A stretch of DNA of 64,000 nt from Flaccisagitta enflata (taxonomy: Eukaryota > Chaetognatha > Sagittoidea > Aphragmophora), in assembly GCA_965153355.1 (NCBI GenBank), contig OZ231126.1, forward strand, positions 26,660,001 through 26,724,000. The letters are read 5' to 3'. The notes beneath the pieces were generated by a model, which ran no database searches, was not told the DNA's origin, and saw only the letters and a program-made list of their open reading frames with translations. How positions within the stretch are numbered: the stretch's first letter is position 1; every line of letters starts with the position of its first letter. This document shows, in pieces, positions 22,086-32,777 of this stretch. A program made the translations under genes and the position numbers.

Positions 22086-23290
22086 AAAACATTGAAAATT
22101 CTATAGAGTCAGGAAACTATGCTATTGGAGTATTTTGTGACCTCAGTAAGGCCTTTGATACCCTAAACCATGAAATTCTGATAAGTAAACTAGAACACTA
22201 TGGCATTCGTGGTACTGCACTCATGTGGTTTGAATCCTATCTAAAAAATCGTATCCAATATGTAGAACTTAATGGATTTAAAAGCAGCTGCTTACCGCTA
22301 AAGACTGGGGTTCCCCAGGGCAGTATATTGGGTCCTCTACTATTCCTGTTATACATAAATGATTTGCCATCGGCCTCAAAATTGAAGTGTGTTATCTTTG
22401 CTGATGACACAAACCTTCTCATTGAAGGAAATGATCTTGGGAAAATGATAGATAGTCTGAATAAGGAGCTAATAGAAATTAGTGACTTCTTCAAGGCAAA
22501 TCAACTTAAGTTAAACCCCAAAAAGACTAAATCAGTCATTTTTAGAAGAAAGACACTCCGACATGACTATGAACAATCTGACATACTTCTTGATGGAGAA
22601 GTCCTGACAGTCAATGATGAGGCCTCATTTCTCGGAATTACAATAGATAGTAACTTGAGCTGGGAAAAACATTGTACAAATGTTGCTAATAAGATTTCAC
22701 GAAACAATAGTGTCATAAATAGAATGAAAAACTTGCTCCCACCCAAAACATTAAAGATACTCTACCATTCATTCATTCAGCCACATGTGCAATATGGCCT
22801 TCCAGCATGGGGAGGTTGCAATGCTCAAAATAGGAAAAGAATTATAAATATCCAAAAGAGAGCCATAAGAACAATTACAAAATCTTATTTTTCAGCACAC
22901 ACTGAGCCACGAATGAAAGAGCTTGGCCTACTAAAATTTAATGATTTGTACGAGCAACAGTGCTTGATGCTAACCCATGACTGTTTTTTTCAAAGAGCAC
23001 CCAAAATGATTACAAACTTAATTAGTAGGCAGAACTCCGAGTACAATCTTAGAGGGCAAGCTCAAAATCCCCTTGATCTTAAAATCCCCAACCTTAAATC
23101 AAGGGCAGCTAGTAATAGCTTCAGTGCCAAAGCTCCAGTGCAATGGAATAATACCCCCATAGAGTTAAGACAAATTGAACAAAAGCCACTTTTCAAGAGA
23201 AAGATAAAAAAGGCGATTCTCAATAGATATGATCACAAAACTGATTGTAACAATCCTAGATGCAAAGATAGAAAACACCACACTACTTAA
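22079..23290 (+). pseudogene. LINE reverse transcriptase catalytic region and C-terminus
   Basis: In frame from about 22079, upstream of the first Met at 22223. Motif A is FCDLSKAFDTLNH (about 22130-22168). The central motif is TGVPQGSILGPLLF (about 22303-22344). The catalytic box is FADDT (22397-22411). The thumb/C-terminal region runs to a stop at 23290 and includes a Cys-rich end CNNPRCKDRKHH. All three catalytic Asp are intact, so loss of function comes from the upstream breaks. Confidence 0.9.
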
Positions 23291-24336
23291 AGTTAAACAA
23301 AGCTCACTTAGTCAGGTCGTTTGGTTAGGTTTGGATAGGGTTTGCTAGGTTAGGTTTGCTAGGTACAAATAGGCCCTTTTTTTTTCTCTATTTCCTACTT
23401 ACAACTAAACCCATTAAAACTAATTTTCTCTGATATTCAATGCCATCTCGATGGCACCCAGACAGTTCCTGGCCCTCACAGGCCATGTCCTGTCAGACCA
23501 TAGCCCTCTTGTCATATTATGAAACTCAGCTTTAGCCCAATTAAAGGTAAACACAAGGGGGTGTCCTTCAAAGGACAGACTCTTCCCCGCTATACCTGTT
23601 TGTTTTCTCAAACAGTGTCCCTAGCGGATCCTCATAACAACGGTACAGTAACAGAAATTTGTATTGAGTTGATCTTCATGTTGATTGGTATCTGTATTTA
23701 ACCTCATAATCAATTCACTTCTTCGCGAATATTGCAATGATAATCTACGTAGGCAAGATGGATTGTCTAGAAAGCTGTGCACAAAACTGATTTGAGCCTA
23801 ATCATATTATGTACGACTAGTGCGCAGTTTGCTCCCCCATGAAGCAGGGGATCTTCTTGTGGGTGCCTTTTCTGGTCTTTCTCCATCTTTTCTTCTCAGG
23901 AACACCTGGCTCTGACATCGCCTCATCAAACTTGAAGAAAATGAACATCCGATATCCAACATCCAACACCCTTCTGAATCCCAAATACTTGTAACCTAGT
24001 ATTTATAACTGTCTATCGTTATATGGTAGCATATACCATCTTGAATAATTATTTATTCGGTTTTTTTCTTGTTGATGCCTTTATCTAACGTACCTGTACG
24101 TTTTTGTTATGTACATTTTTGTACTCTCTCTTTTTTTAAAGAATACTTACTAACGATACTCTTGTACAATGAGGGCTAGCTAGAGCAAGCCCGTCGTGAA
24201 TTTGAAAAAAAAACTTGTCACATAAATAGACTTAGACACTGGAGGCTAAGTCATGGTCCTCCCCGACAAAACATGTCACTCCTTGATGTTAACCACTGTT
24301 CATGTTGGGAAATAAACTGTTTGATTTGATTTGATT
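23291..24336 (+). other. LINE 3' UTR with pentanucleotide tail
   Basis: Non-coding, with short GGTTAGGTTT-like repeats at 23320-23365. It ends GGAAATAAACTGTTTGATTT and two further GATTT units. The tail of short tandem repeats instead of poly-A is usual for CR1/L2-type LINEs. Confidence 0.7.
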
Positions 24337-24479
24337 TGAAATCTCAGCCTGGAGCGTGCTTAGCACTGTGCTTAGATTTCCCAATATCTGAGGCTGGGCG
24401 TGCTTATAAACGAGGTGCTTATAAAAAAAAAGTGTAGCCAACCCAGAAAGACAACGACGGCAAAAAAAAACCTGTGGCA

Positions 24480-24632
24480 GCTCGGTATAGGTCAATAATG
24501 TTCAGAGATACAATTGATAGAGCTAGGGATAAGGGCTGATAGAGCTGGGGGATAGGTCTGATGGCGCTAGGGATAGGTCTAAGAATCAATAACGCCCGGC
24601 GCACCGTCTTGACCCGTGTATCCGGCCTTGTT
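24480..24632 (-). mobile_element. Subfamily C short-element end, reverse orientation
   Basis: Ends CCCGTGTATCCGGCCTTG at about 24632, before TTTATT, matching the inverted left end of C1. The left part holds short degenerate repeats TGATAGAGCTAGGGATA. The hairpin end is not found. Confidence 0.5.
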
Positions 24633-25355
24633 TATTAAAGGACTGTCTTTGAATCACTGCCCCTGCCAGACCACGTGCAACCACTTTGTATCAGTCCTAT
24701 CAGGCTTGTTTAAAATTCAGCTGAAATAGTTAGATGTTTCATTTAGTTGACTCTTGGCCCACTGCGTCTCGACGGTTGGATTGATCGTTGGTCTAGCATA
24801 AACATTTTGTCCACAGCCATTTTGTCCACAGCCTCATTTTGAAGTAGTTTTGCATTTTTCAACTTAATCAAAATTGACACATTGCTTACAGGAGTGTTTT
24901 TCTTCAACATTCTCTTATTTCTAAAGACAGAGCGACAAATGCGAGATGGGTCTCAAATGAAAGTTAATTTGATGTATTTTGCCATATTTTCTTTTGTTGG
25001 TAATATTGAACACAAAAAACATTTTGTTTTTTTGTTTTTTGTTTTTTGTTTATTCCGCTTCGAGTTCGACCTCGGCACATAAATGCTTCAAGTAGCTTAG
25101 GAATACGGGTTTTTAGGTGCGCCACAGCACTTCTTTAAGAAGCTCTGCCCGATGGTTGGTCTGTCTGTCGGTCACTTGTCCATCATTCCTGTTCCTTGTC
25201 ATTTCATTCATCATCATATTCAGCTATGCTTAGGTCTGATGAAGCTTGGGAAAGGTCTCACTATAGGCGTTTTGGGCGATACCGGCATAGTATTATTTTG
25301 GTCACTTTTAGGATATTTTTTGTATAATACAGACCTATGAGTGTATTAGAAGCTA
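24633..25355. other. Unassigned, AT-rich
   Basis: Contains T-runs and a partial short element around 25110-25200 (GGTGCGCCACAGCACTTC and GTCTGTCGGTC). No gene recognised. Confidence 0.4.
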
Positions 25356-25359
25356 AAAC

Positions 25360-25590
25360 AAGGAAAAATATCCAGCTTTACGGGCCCCAAAGGGCCCTCT
25401 GGGCCCCAGAATGTTGATTTTGAGGAAAAATAAGCTTTTTTGCCTATTTCTTATACTAAAATGATTTCTTTGTGCCTATGTATAACCTTGCTTGGGTCAA
25501 GCTAGCCCTATCAAGCAATATTATATAGTTTTACGGGCCCAAAGGGCCCAAAAATGGCCAAAAAATGGTTATTCTGAGGAAAAAAAGCTT
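25360..25590. repeat. GGGCCC-rich repeat, also found at 28440-28560
   Basis: Contains TACGGGCCCAAAGGGCCC twice, TATGTATAACCTTGCTTGGG and TCAAGCTAGCCCT. The second phrase recurs at 28438, each time directly left of a GGGCAGCGGC element head. This suggests it is part of that larger unit. Confidence 0.65.
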
Positions 25591-26204
25591 TTTTGGGCAG
25601 CGGCTCCGAAGAGGACAAAGTCCTCCTGTAGAACACAGGGGGACTTTCGTTCGTTCGTTCGTCCGTTTGTCCATCCCCCCCCCTATCAGTAGCCTAACAA
25701 TAATTCATGCTATGTCATAGAAAAGTTCTCTATCAGAGGGATATGATCCAAAATCTTGTTTACAAATGGTCCATGAAAAAAATTTAGCCCTGGAACACCA
25801 GTAAATTGGCGCCGCCACTAGCCCCCTTTCCCATGATAAAATATCCTTCCTGTACATTTTCAATGGGATATGAGGGGGGTGGCGGCGGTATTTCTTAGAA
25901 GTCCCAGGTCCAAATTTTTGTAGTGGTTTATATGTGTACATGATTTTGAGTGATATCCCTATGATAGAGAACTTTCCTATGACTTTGGATGAACTCTTGT
26001 TATGCTACTTATCAGGCCCCTCAGGCCTAAAATCTAGCCTCTCAGGCCTCAAATTCAGCCTCTCAGGCCTCAAATCCAGCCTCTCAGGCCTCAAAACCAG
26101 CCTCTCAGGCCTCAAATCCAGCTTCTCAGGCCTCAAATCCGGCCTCTCAGGCCTCAAATCCAACCTAGCAGGCCTCAAACCTGGCCTTTCAGAATTCAAA
26201 ATAC

Positions 26205-26730
26205 TATCTAGAACATAAGTATATCGACAGTATGAAGATTGGTTAATTTAGCAGTATAGGAATCGCAGAAAAACCGCTAAAACATCTCAGATACTTAATA
26301 TTACATCTTTGGGTTTCAACAACTAACTGTATGTGGATTTTCTAAGCACTTTAACACAAATGCTTAGTATAAATGCATGATAACTATCCCTCATAAAATT
26401 TTATTTAAAAAATTTCTTAGTGTATGCTTTGTTCTCCCTTATGCTTCAGTTGCAATCCCAATGATTCAGAGACGTTGAAATCAACCAAGATAATGTAGCA
26501 AAGGTGTTGGGCGCTGTAATTAGGACCAAAAATAGGGTGGAAAACACCTCCAATCTATCTGAAAGGAGACTTAGTAACTTGTACAGAAACTAGATGCATG
26601 TTTTTGGCCATTTTCTAATTGAAGTATCACTCTTGTTTTGCCTGTCAATTCTAAACGCCCTGAGCTAAAAGGATGCGGTTAGCGGCATTTGGTCAGAAAT
26701 TTGAAATAGTTTCAGAATTTCACTGATTTT
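26205..26730. other. Unassigned sequence between minisatellite blocks
   Basis: AT-rich, no open frame of interest. ATACTATCTAGAACATA at 26200 and TATGTTCTAGATAGTA at 27486 are inverse copies, so the block 26200-27500 may itself be a TIR-bounded unit. Confidence 0.4.
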
Positions 26731-26732
26731 TG

Positions 26733-27430
26733 GGCCGGCCCGAGAAAGGGGCTCAGGGCGACCTGCTGCTTTCACACATAGGGGAAATTTTCCTTCTCCT
26801 CCTCCTTCTCCTCCAATCTTACCCCTCAGAAAGCTCATATCCTGGCCTACTCCCAATCCTAGTCTTGAGGCCCAAATCCTAGTCTCCAGGCCCAAATTCT
26901 AGCCTCAAATCTCAATTGCCAGCCTCAAGCCTCAAATCCCAACTTAACCCAAACCTTCTGGAAGCTCATATCCCAGCCTCAGGGCTCACATCCCAGCCTC
27001 ATGGCTCACATCCCAGCCTCATAGCTCAAATCCAAGCCTCAAGCCTCAAATCCCAGCCTCAAGCCTCTAGTCCCAGCCTTGAGGTTCAGATATCAGCCTC
27101 ATGGCTCAAATCCTAGCCTAAAGCCTCAAATCACAGCCTCAAGGCTTATATCCTAGCCTAAAGCCTCAAATCCCAGCCTCAAGACTCTAATCCCAGCCTT
27201 GAGGCTCAAATCACTACCTCAAGTCTCAAATGGCAACCTCAAGGCTTAAATCACATCCTCATGGCTTGAATCACAGCCTTGAGGCTCAAATCCCATTATT
27301 GATGCTCAAATTCAATCCATAAGGCTCAAACTTACTAAGCATGGGTCATCGGTTGCTTAGGGCACTGCTCTCATGCACTCCACACTAACACCAGGGCATC
27401 GGGTGCCATGACATCAACACATGGCTATTA
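26733..27430 (+). mobile_element. Minisatellite-cored element D2 (degenerate)
   Basis: Preserves the D1 order: CTTTCACACATAGGGGAAAT, then about 25 units of CTCAAATCCCAGCCTCAAG (26830-27330), then AGCATGGGTCATCGG and CATCGGGTGCCATGACATC. The GC-rich head and tail hairpins are decayed. Confidence 0.6.
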
Positions 27431-27803
27431 TATAAATCTTTTATTCTTAACAGAGTTATTGCTTAAAATGCCTGTCGATATACATATGTTCTAGATAGTA
27501 CTAAGCTTGAACAGGATCACCAAATCGAAATTCCCATGCCTCAAACCTGTCCTCTACGCATAAAATTGGTCTATCAAATTGGTCTCTCAGAAATTTTCCA
27601 ATTGGCATTATCAGGCCTTACATCAGCCTTCTTGAGCCTCAGTTTAGGGTCTTGAAGGCCTCTATGATGGCTCCTCTATGTAGCATCTCTGTCCAGGTAA
27701 GGCAGGACAGGCAAGAGATCCCCCTGTGTTATGCAGGACTTTGTCCCCTTCGAAGACGCTGCCCTGCTTCCCCTCACTTCAACTCTCAATCGCTGACCAT
27801 ACC

Positions 27804-28409
27804 ATCTAGCTCATAAATTTACGGACAGCTGGCGAAAAATAAGCATTTTGGCTCACTGTCTGAAAACATGTTCAAATAAATTAATTTTTAGTCATCATAG
27901 GATATTTTGATCAAACAAGTGCTTCTGTTTCGAGTTTCTATCTAATTGGTCTGTGATTTTTTAATTCAAATCAGTGTATCCTGAATGTCTTAAAAAGTAA
28001 CAAAAAACATTGATTTCTTTTTCATTTTCTTTTGATAAAAGATAATTTTGGAGAGATATGTTAAACCGCTGCCTTAAATTTTTTTCAACACAAAAGAAAT
28101 TTGGTACAAATGTGATCTAATGAGGTCAAGCAGAATGATTTTTGCCAATCCATTTGGATTCAAGAACTGTTTCTATAAAAGTCGTCCGTTGTCAATATGA
28201 ACTGAAAATCTCTAAATTTGATTTTGGTAAGATGATTGTTTTTCTTAAAAACGCTGTCATTTCCAAACGGATTGAGCCACTGGGCTCTGCTTGGTCTTGA
28301 ATGGAAGACTTTTTGTCATAGTTTGTTGATCTGCTTTCATTTTTGTATTGAATATTGAAGTTTAGCTGCTATGAACATGAGTAGGTGTCCGTATATTTAT
28401 GAGCTAGAT
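27804..28409. mobile_element. TIR element, 606 bp
   Basis: Left ATCTAGCTCATAAATTTACG then GACA; right TGTCCGTATATTTATGAGCT then AGAT. The inverted repeat is about 24 bp with one mismatch. The interior is AT-rich without a coding frame. A target duplication is not clear. Confidence 0.75.
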
Positions 28410-28560
28410 AGTATATAGTCAAATGATATCTTTATGCCTATGTACAACCTTGCTTGGGTCAAGCTAGCCCTGGTAAGCAATATCATGGAATACTACGGGC
28501 CAGAGAGGATCCTAAGGGCCCAGAAATGGCCAAAAAATGGCAATTTTGAGCAAAAATAGC

Positions 28561-29145
28561 TTTTTGGGCAGCGGCTCTGAAGGGGACAAAGTCCTGAAGA
28601 ACACAGGGGGAATCTGTCCATACATCCATCTGTCCTTAGCGTCCGTCCCGTCCCCTGCCCCATCCTCAGGGCTTTGTCTCCTTTGGGGCCCAAATCCAAA
28701 CTGTATGGCCAAAATCCAAGCAAAATGGACCAAATCTAAGCAAAATGGCCCAAATCTAAGCAAAATGACCCAAATATAGCTAGAAAACCTGAATTCTGGT
28801 CAGAGTTCTATCATTTTGGCCCTTTAGACCTAGATTCTGGTTTCTAATAACCAGATTCTGGCTACTAAAACCCTGGTCCTAGCCAAGAAATTGGTCTCTG
28901 AGACCCTGATTCTAGCCTAATAGACCCAGATCCTGGCCTGCTCCCCCCTCAACTGAACCTACAAACTACTCAAGAAGGGCAGAGGTACCCTTGTCCATAT
29001 ACTGTCTTTTGTTATTTCTCCATGTTATTCAATGAGAGTTTGAATAACAGGGCATTGTAGACAGAAGTAAGGATGAGAGAAGGAAGGACAGATGGACGGA
29101 CGGATGGACGGACAGACGGACGTACGGACAGATTACCCCTGTGTG
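28561..29145 (+). mobile_element. Minisatellite-cored element, type E', copy 2
   Basis: Head TTTTTGGGCAGCGGCTCTGA, GGGGACAAAGTCCTG, GAACACAGGGGGAA. The right part has (GGAC)n at 29087-29130 and ATTACCCCTGTGTG. The core has AAATGGCCCAAATCTAAGC units (28700-28775) and CTGGTTCTGG-type phrases. Confidence 0.5.
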
Positions 29146-29672
29146 CGGATGACCTATGCTATCACACAGGACAAATTTCTCCTCCTTCTCCTCCTCCGTA
29201 CGTCCACCTCCTTCAAGGCTCATATCCCAGCCTTGAGGCCTAAATCCTAGTCTCAAGGCCCAAATTCTAGCCTCAAGGCCCAAATTCCAGCCTTGAAGCT
29301 AAAATTTCAGCCTTGAGTCTCAAATCCCAGCCTTGAGGCTCAAAACCCAACCTAAAGGCTCAATTCCCAAGCTCAAGGCTCAAATCCCAACCTCAAAGTT
29401 AAAATTCCAGCCTTGAGGCTCAAGCCCCAGTTTTGAGGCTCAAATCCCAGCCAAAGGCTCATATTCCAGCCATATGGTTCAAATTTCAGTCTTGAGGCTC
29501 AGATTCCAGCCTTGAGGCTCACATTCCAGCCTCAAGGCTCAAATCACAGACTCAAGGCTCAAACCTCAGCCCCAAGCCTCAGATTTCAGCCTCAAAGGTC
29601 AAATCATTCATGAGGCTCAAATCCCAGCCTAAAGGCTAAAATCCCAATCAAGGACCTTCTAACTTGCTAAAC
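29146..29672 (+). mobile_element. Minisatellite-cored element D4
   Basis: GATGACCTATGCTATCACAC, then GGACAAATTTCTCCTCC and about 20 units of AGGCTCAAATCCCAGCCTT (29205-29655). The right tail is missing; element E' copy 3 begins at 29681. Confidence 0.6.
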
Positions 29673-29680
29673 ATACACTC

Positions 29681-30972
29681 TTTTTTGGGCAGCGGCCCCC
29701 AAAGGGGACGAAGTCCTGTAGAACACAGGGGGACTTTTGTTCGTCATTCCGTTCATCCGTCCGTCCGTTTGTCCCCCGGCCAGCTCAGATGCAGAGTCTG
29801 CCTCAGGGACTGAAATTTGCCCTCTCAGGCCTTGGATCTTGCCCTCTCCCCGGGCCTAAAATCTGCTCTCTTGAGCCTGAAATCTGTCCTCTCAGGCCTG
29901 AAGTCTGCCCTCTGAGGCCTGAATCTTACCCTCTCCAGGCCTGAAATCTGCCCTCTCCAGGCCTTGAATCTTGTTCTCTGGGCCTGGAAATCTGCTTTCT
30001 GCTCGGGACTGAAATCTCTGTCCTTTCAGGCCTGAAATCTGCCTCACAGATTCAAGGCTCCAGAGGGCAATTTCAGGCCTGAAGTATTCCAGCCTGAAAG
30101 AGGGCTAATTCAGGCACAGGGAGCCCTGAGAAGGGAACAGACAGACAAAGGAACCCGGACGGAATGACAGACATCCTACCTTCTTAATGCTTGCCCTGCT
30201 CATCTCATCATTTCTAATAATGAGCTTGGAACAGCAAAAAGTACATAAGCGCTGACCCACATATTGCCAGCAGGGCCTGAAGTGCATAAGGACAAGTGTT
30301 TTTTTTTTTTTTTTTGAGGTTTACCCTCTGCCTCACATCCATTACCTCTGCATTGGGGCAACGGGTGTGTGACCATCTACTTTGCGACTATTTATGTTCA
30401 AATGATATCTTCTAAATGCCTATGTACAATCTTGTTGATTTTTTTTTAAAAGTAACTACTCACATATCTTTTAGACAGCTAAGGACAAGTTCATGAAGCA
30501 CCGGGGGGGAACTTTCGATTGCGTCCCGTTCGTTCATCCCCTGATCCCATTCGTCCTTCCATCTGTTCGTCCTTATATCGAACCCTCGAAATCTCAAATT
30601 TGGCCTCTCAGGCCTCAAATCTCTAGTCTCTCAGGCCTCAGACTATGCCTCTCAGGCCTACAATCCTGGCTCTCTCAAGGCTCAAATCTGGCCTCTTGGG
30701 CCTCAAATCCAACCTCTTGCCTCAAGATGGGCCTCTCAAGCCTCAAAATCCCTAGCTACTCAGATCTCCTCCGTCAGTTCTCTATGGCCTTCCAAGCCTT
30801 GATCAAGCTCTTTTCAGCCTCAAGTCAGCCTATTCCAGAAAGCCTCAACCTGGCTTTCTTGCCCATCAGCCACTCTTGAACTTAGAATTCAGCCAAACGG
30901 ACGGACAGATGGACAAACAGACGGACAAACAGAGTCCCCCTGTGTCCCACAGGACCGTGCCCCTTCAGAGCC
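29681..30972 (+). mobile_element. Minisatellite-cored element, type E', copy 3
   Basis: Head TTTTTTGGGCAGCGGCCCCC, GGGGACGAAGTCCTGTAGAA, CACAGGGGGACTTTTG, then GTCC repeats. The inverted right end at about 30900-30972 reads GGACAAACAGAGTCCCCCTG, TGTCCCACAGGACCGTGCCC. The core is a 19-bp minisatellite, AGGCCTGAAATCTGCCCTCT (29815-30095) and TCTCAGGCCTCAAAT (30600-30770). Confidence 0.6.
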
Positions 30973-31084
30973 CCTTCCTTTCCCTCACTCCCCTTCTTCA
31001 GCAAATTACTCCAATCAGTGCAAGCAGTACGGCTGACCTTGTGCGATCCTTTGACCACATATTGCCCTTGGGCGACCTGTTCCT

Positions 31085-31180
31085 ATTCCTCCTCCTCAAC
31101 TACCTCTTCCTCCACCACCACTACTACCACCAACACCACCATCCAATTGTAGACTGCGCATCCTGCTTACCCACAATCTA
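31085..31180. repeat. 145-bp repeat family R145, partial copy
   Basis: CTCCTCCTCAACTACC, CCACCACCACTACTACCACC and GCTTACCCACAATCTAAA, the same order as the copies at 31773, 31920, 33483 and 33640. Confidence 0.55.
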
Positions 31181-31181
31181 A

Positions 31182-31612
31182 ATAGTCGCAAAAGCGTTAG
31201 ATGGTCAGCGCAGTACCCAGTGCTAGGTGGTGGCTTTGGTGTGAGTGAGCAAAGGTGTATTTAAAGGGGCTGATGACCTTTGCTGTTTTTAATTTGAAGG
31301 CCTCAAGGCCAGATTAGGCCTGGGTTTGGGTGGGACCTGAGGCTGGATTTGTAGTCTCGAGGCTGGGATTGAGCTTGAGGCTAGTTGAGCCTGGAGCTGG
31401 GATTTGCAGGCTTTGAGGCTGGGGATTTGGGCCTCGAGACTGAGATTTGAGCCTCAAGACTGGATCTGAGCTTCAAGACTTGGGTTTGAGCCTTGAGGCT
31501 CCCAGTTGAGTCTCGAGGCTGAGATTTGTAGGCTAGTGGGAGTTTGAGACACTTCGATGCTAGGATTTGGGCCTGGCGGGGGGGGGCACAGAGGAGAAGA
31601 AGGAGAAGAACG
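31182..31612 (-). mobile_element. Minisatellite-cored element D3, inverted
   Basis: Inverse of the D1 tail at its left: AATAGTCGCAAAAGCGTTAG then ATGGTCAGCG. Next come GGGGCTGATGACC and about 14 units of GAGGCTGGGATTTGAGCCT (31290-31560). The right end is GGAGAAGAAGGAGAAGAA, the inverse of the TTCTCCTTCTTC head region. Shows the unit occurs in both orientations. Confidence 0.65.
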
Positions 31613-31772
31613 CGACTTTATTCCTCGCTTTGTTCGTCCATCTGTTGTCTGGTCTATCTGTCCGTCACACTTTTACTTCTTTATGAATTTTATTTCTTTA
31701 AGTCATTTTAAGTCATTTGGGAGTATACTAAGTCTTTCTAAGTCAATTTGTAAGTCTCGCACGCACCACCCT

Positions 31773-32065
31773 CTCCTCCTCCTCCTCCTCCTCCTCCACA
31801 GCTCCACCACCACATTCACCACCATCTTGTCATACATAGCAAATCTTCTTTCCCACTATCAACAAGAATATGTCAAAGATAATCAATTTTAGCAATTTTT
31901 CACTGAGCTGCTGCCCTCTGCTACTCCTCCTCCTCCTCTTCCACCACAGCTCCACCTCAACCACCACCTTGTCATAGACAGCACATTCTTCTTACCCACT
32001 ATTAGCAAAAATGTGTTAATGAGCTTAGTCTACCTTATCAATTTGCGCAATTTTTCCATCAACCC
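31773..32065. repeat. 145-bp repeat family R145, two tandem copies
   Basis: Units at 31773-31915 and 31920-32065. Each runs (CTC)n, CCACAGCTCCACC, CCACCNTCTTGTCATA, TTCTTACCCACTAT, AAGAATATG and GCAATTTTTC. Two further copies lie at 33483-33630 and 33640-33740. Confidence 0.75.
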
Positions 32066-32067
32066 CC

Positions 32068-32766
32068 TTTTTTTTGGGCAGCGGCCCCGAAGGGGCCAAT
32101 GACCTATGCTTTCACACAGGAGAAATTTCTCCTCCTTCTGTTCTCCTCCCTTTCTTTAACCTCAGTCTTCCTTTGAAGCTCATATTCTAGCCGCCGAGGC
32201 TCATCCCTAATCTGTCGAGCCCCAGATTCCTAGTCAAGGCCCAAGTTGTTCTAGCCTCAAGGCCCAAATCCTACGCTCAAGGCCCAAATCCTAGCCTTGA
32301 CGCTCAAATCCCAGCCTCACGGGCTCCGTCAGCCTCAGGGTGAAATCCCAGTCTAGGGGCCTCCATCAACATGGGCTCAAATTCTCAGCCTAGAGCTCAA
32401 ATCAGCTAAGGCTCACAATCCCAACCCGGGGCAAGAATCCTGGCAGGCTCAAATCTCAGCCTTCAGGCTCAAATCCTAGCTTCGAGGCTGAAATCCCAGC
32501 CAGGCTCAAATCTCAGCAGAGCTCAAATCAGCCAAAGACCAAAGACTCACATCCCGTGTGAGAACAAATCCACCCTCGAGCTCAAATCCTAATCCCAACC
32601 TCAGAGGCTACTAAAAATCTACATTATTGATGCTCAATTTCAACCTGGTTCAAAAATTACAAAGCATAGGTCATCGGCCCACTCCAGACCACTTTATTTC
32701 TCACCATCACATCTACATATACTCACAAAGGGGTGTGGTGCCATGTTCCTAACGCTTTGCATTATT
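32068..32766 (+). mobile_element. Minisatellite-cored element D5
   Basis: Head TTTTTGGGCAGCGGCCCCGA, GGGGCCAATGACCTATGC, CACAGGAGAAATTTCTCC. The core is CTCAAATCCCAGCCT units (32170-32640). The tail is AAAGCATAGGTCATCGGCCC, CACAAAGGGGTGTGG and AACGCTTTGCATTATT. D5 and D6 lie head to tail. Confidence 0.75.
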
Positions 32767-32777
32767 CTTCTTGTCCT

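Larger units (their letters stand above)
17230..24336 (+). mobile_element. LINE (non-LTR retrotransposon), interrupted and inactivated
   Basis: Consists of a 5' region from about 17230 (boundary uncertain), an ORF2-type endonuclease and reverse transcriptase, a 3' UTR of about 1 kb, AATAAA at about 24310 and a 3' tail of TTTGA repeats ending at about 24336. No ORF1 is seen. Domain order and motifs fit the jockey/CR1/L2 group. It is inactivated by a frameshift near 18534, a 2.2-kb satellite insertion (19099-21254) and a small deletion at about 22080. It lies wholly inside the TIR element 16149-24434. Confidence 0.85.
16149..24434. mobile_element. 8.3-kb composite TIR insertion with TA target duplication
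   Basis: Left end CACTTTTTTTATAAGCACGC, right end GTGCTTATAAAAAAAAAGTG, flanked by TA at 16147-16148 and 24435-24436. Copy 2 has the uninterrupted site AATAATAGCCAACCC (about 60337). Subterminal phrases GAGGCTGAGCGTGCTTAGC and its inverse lie inside both ends. The original element was probably about 1 kb; most of the present length is a LINE and satellite DNA that came later. No transposase is seen. Confidence 0.8.
12950..24478 (+). repeat. Segmental duplication, copy 1 (pair with 54900-60386)
   Basis: Sequence anchors shared in the same order and orientation: CTCCGCCTTTTACCTGCTGA; AAGTCCGTCAATCTGATA; AAAAAGCGCTAATCCAAG; TGGCGGATCTTAACTGTCAC; GAGCCACGCGGTTGCCCGGC; AGCCAACCCAGAA. Identity is high, about 90% by eye. 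Copy 1 carries three insertions absent from copy 2 (14208-14324, 15204-15637, 16149-24434). The right edge is at CCTGTGGC in both copies. Confidence 0.9.
25591..27766 (+). mobile_element. Minisatellite-cored element, type E', copy 1 (nested)
   Basis: Head TTTTTGGGCAGCGGCTCCGA, then GACAAAGTCC, GAACACAGGGGGACTT and GTTC/GTCC tetranucleotides. The matching inverted end is at 27715-27766: CCCCCTGTGTTATGCAGGAC, TTTGTCCCCTTCGAAG and CTGCCCT. The interior holds a 19- to 20-bp minisatellite CTCAGGCCTCAAATCCAGC (26010-26195) and a nested D-type unit (26733-27430). Confidence 0.55.
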
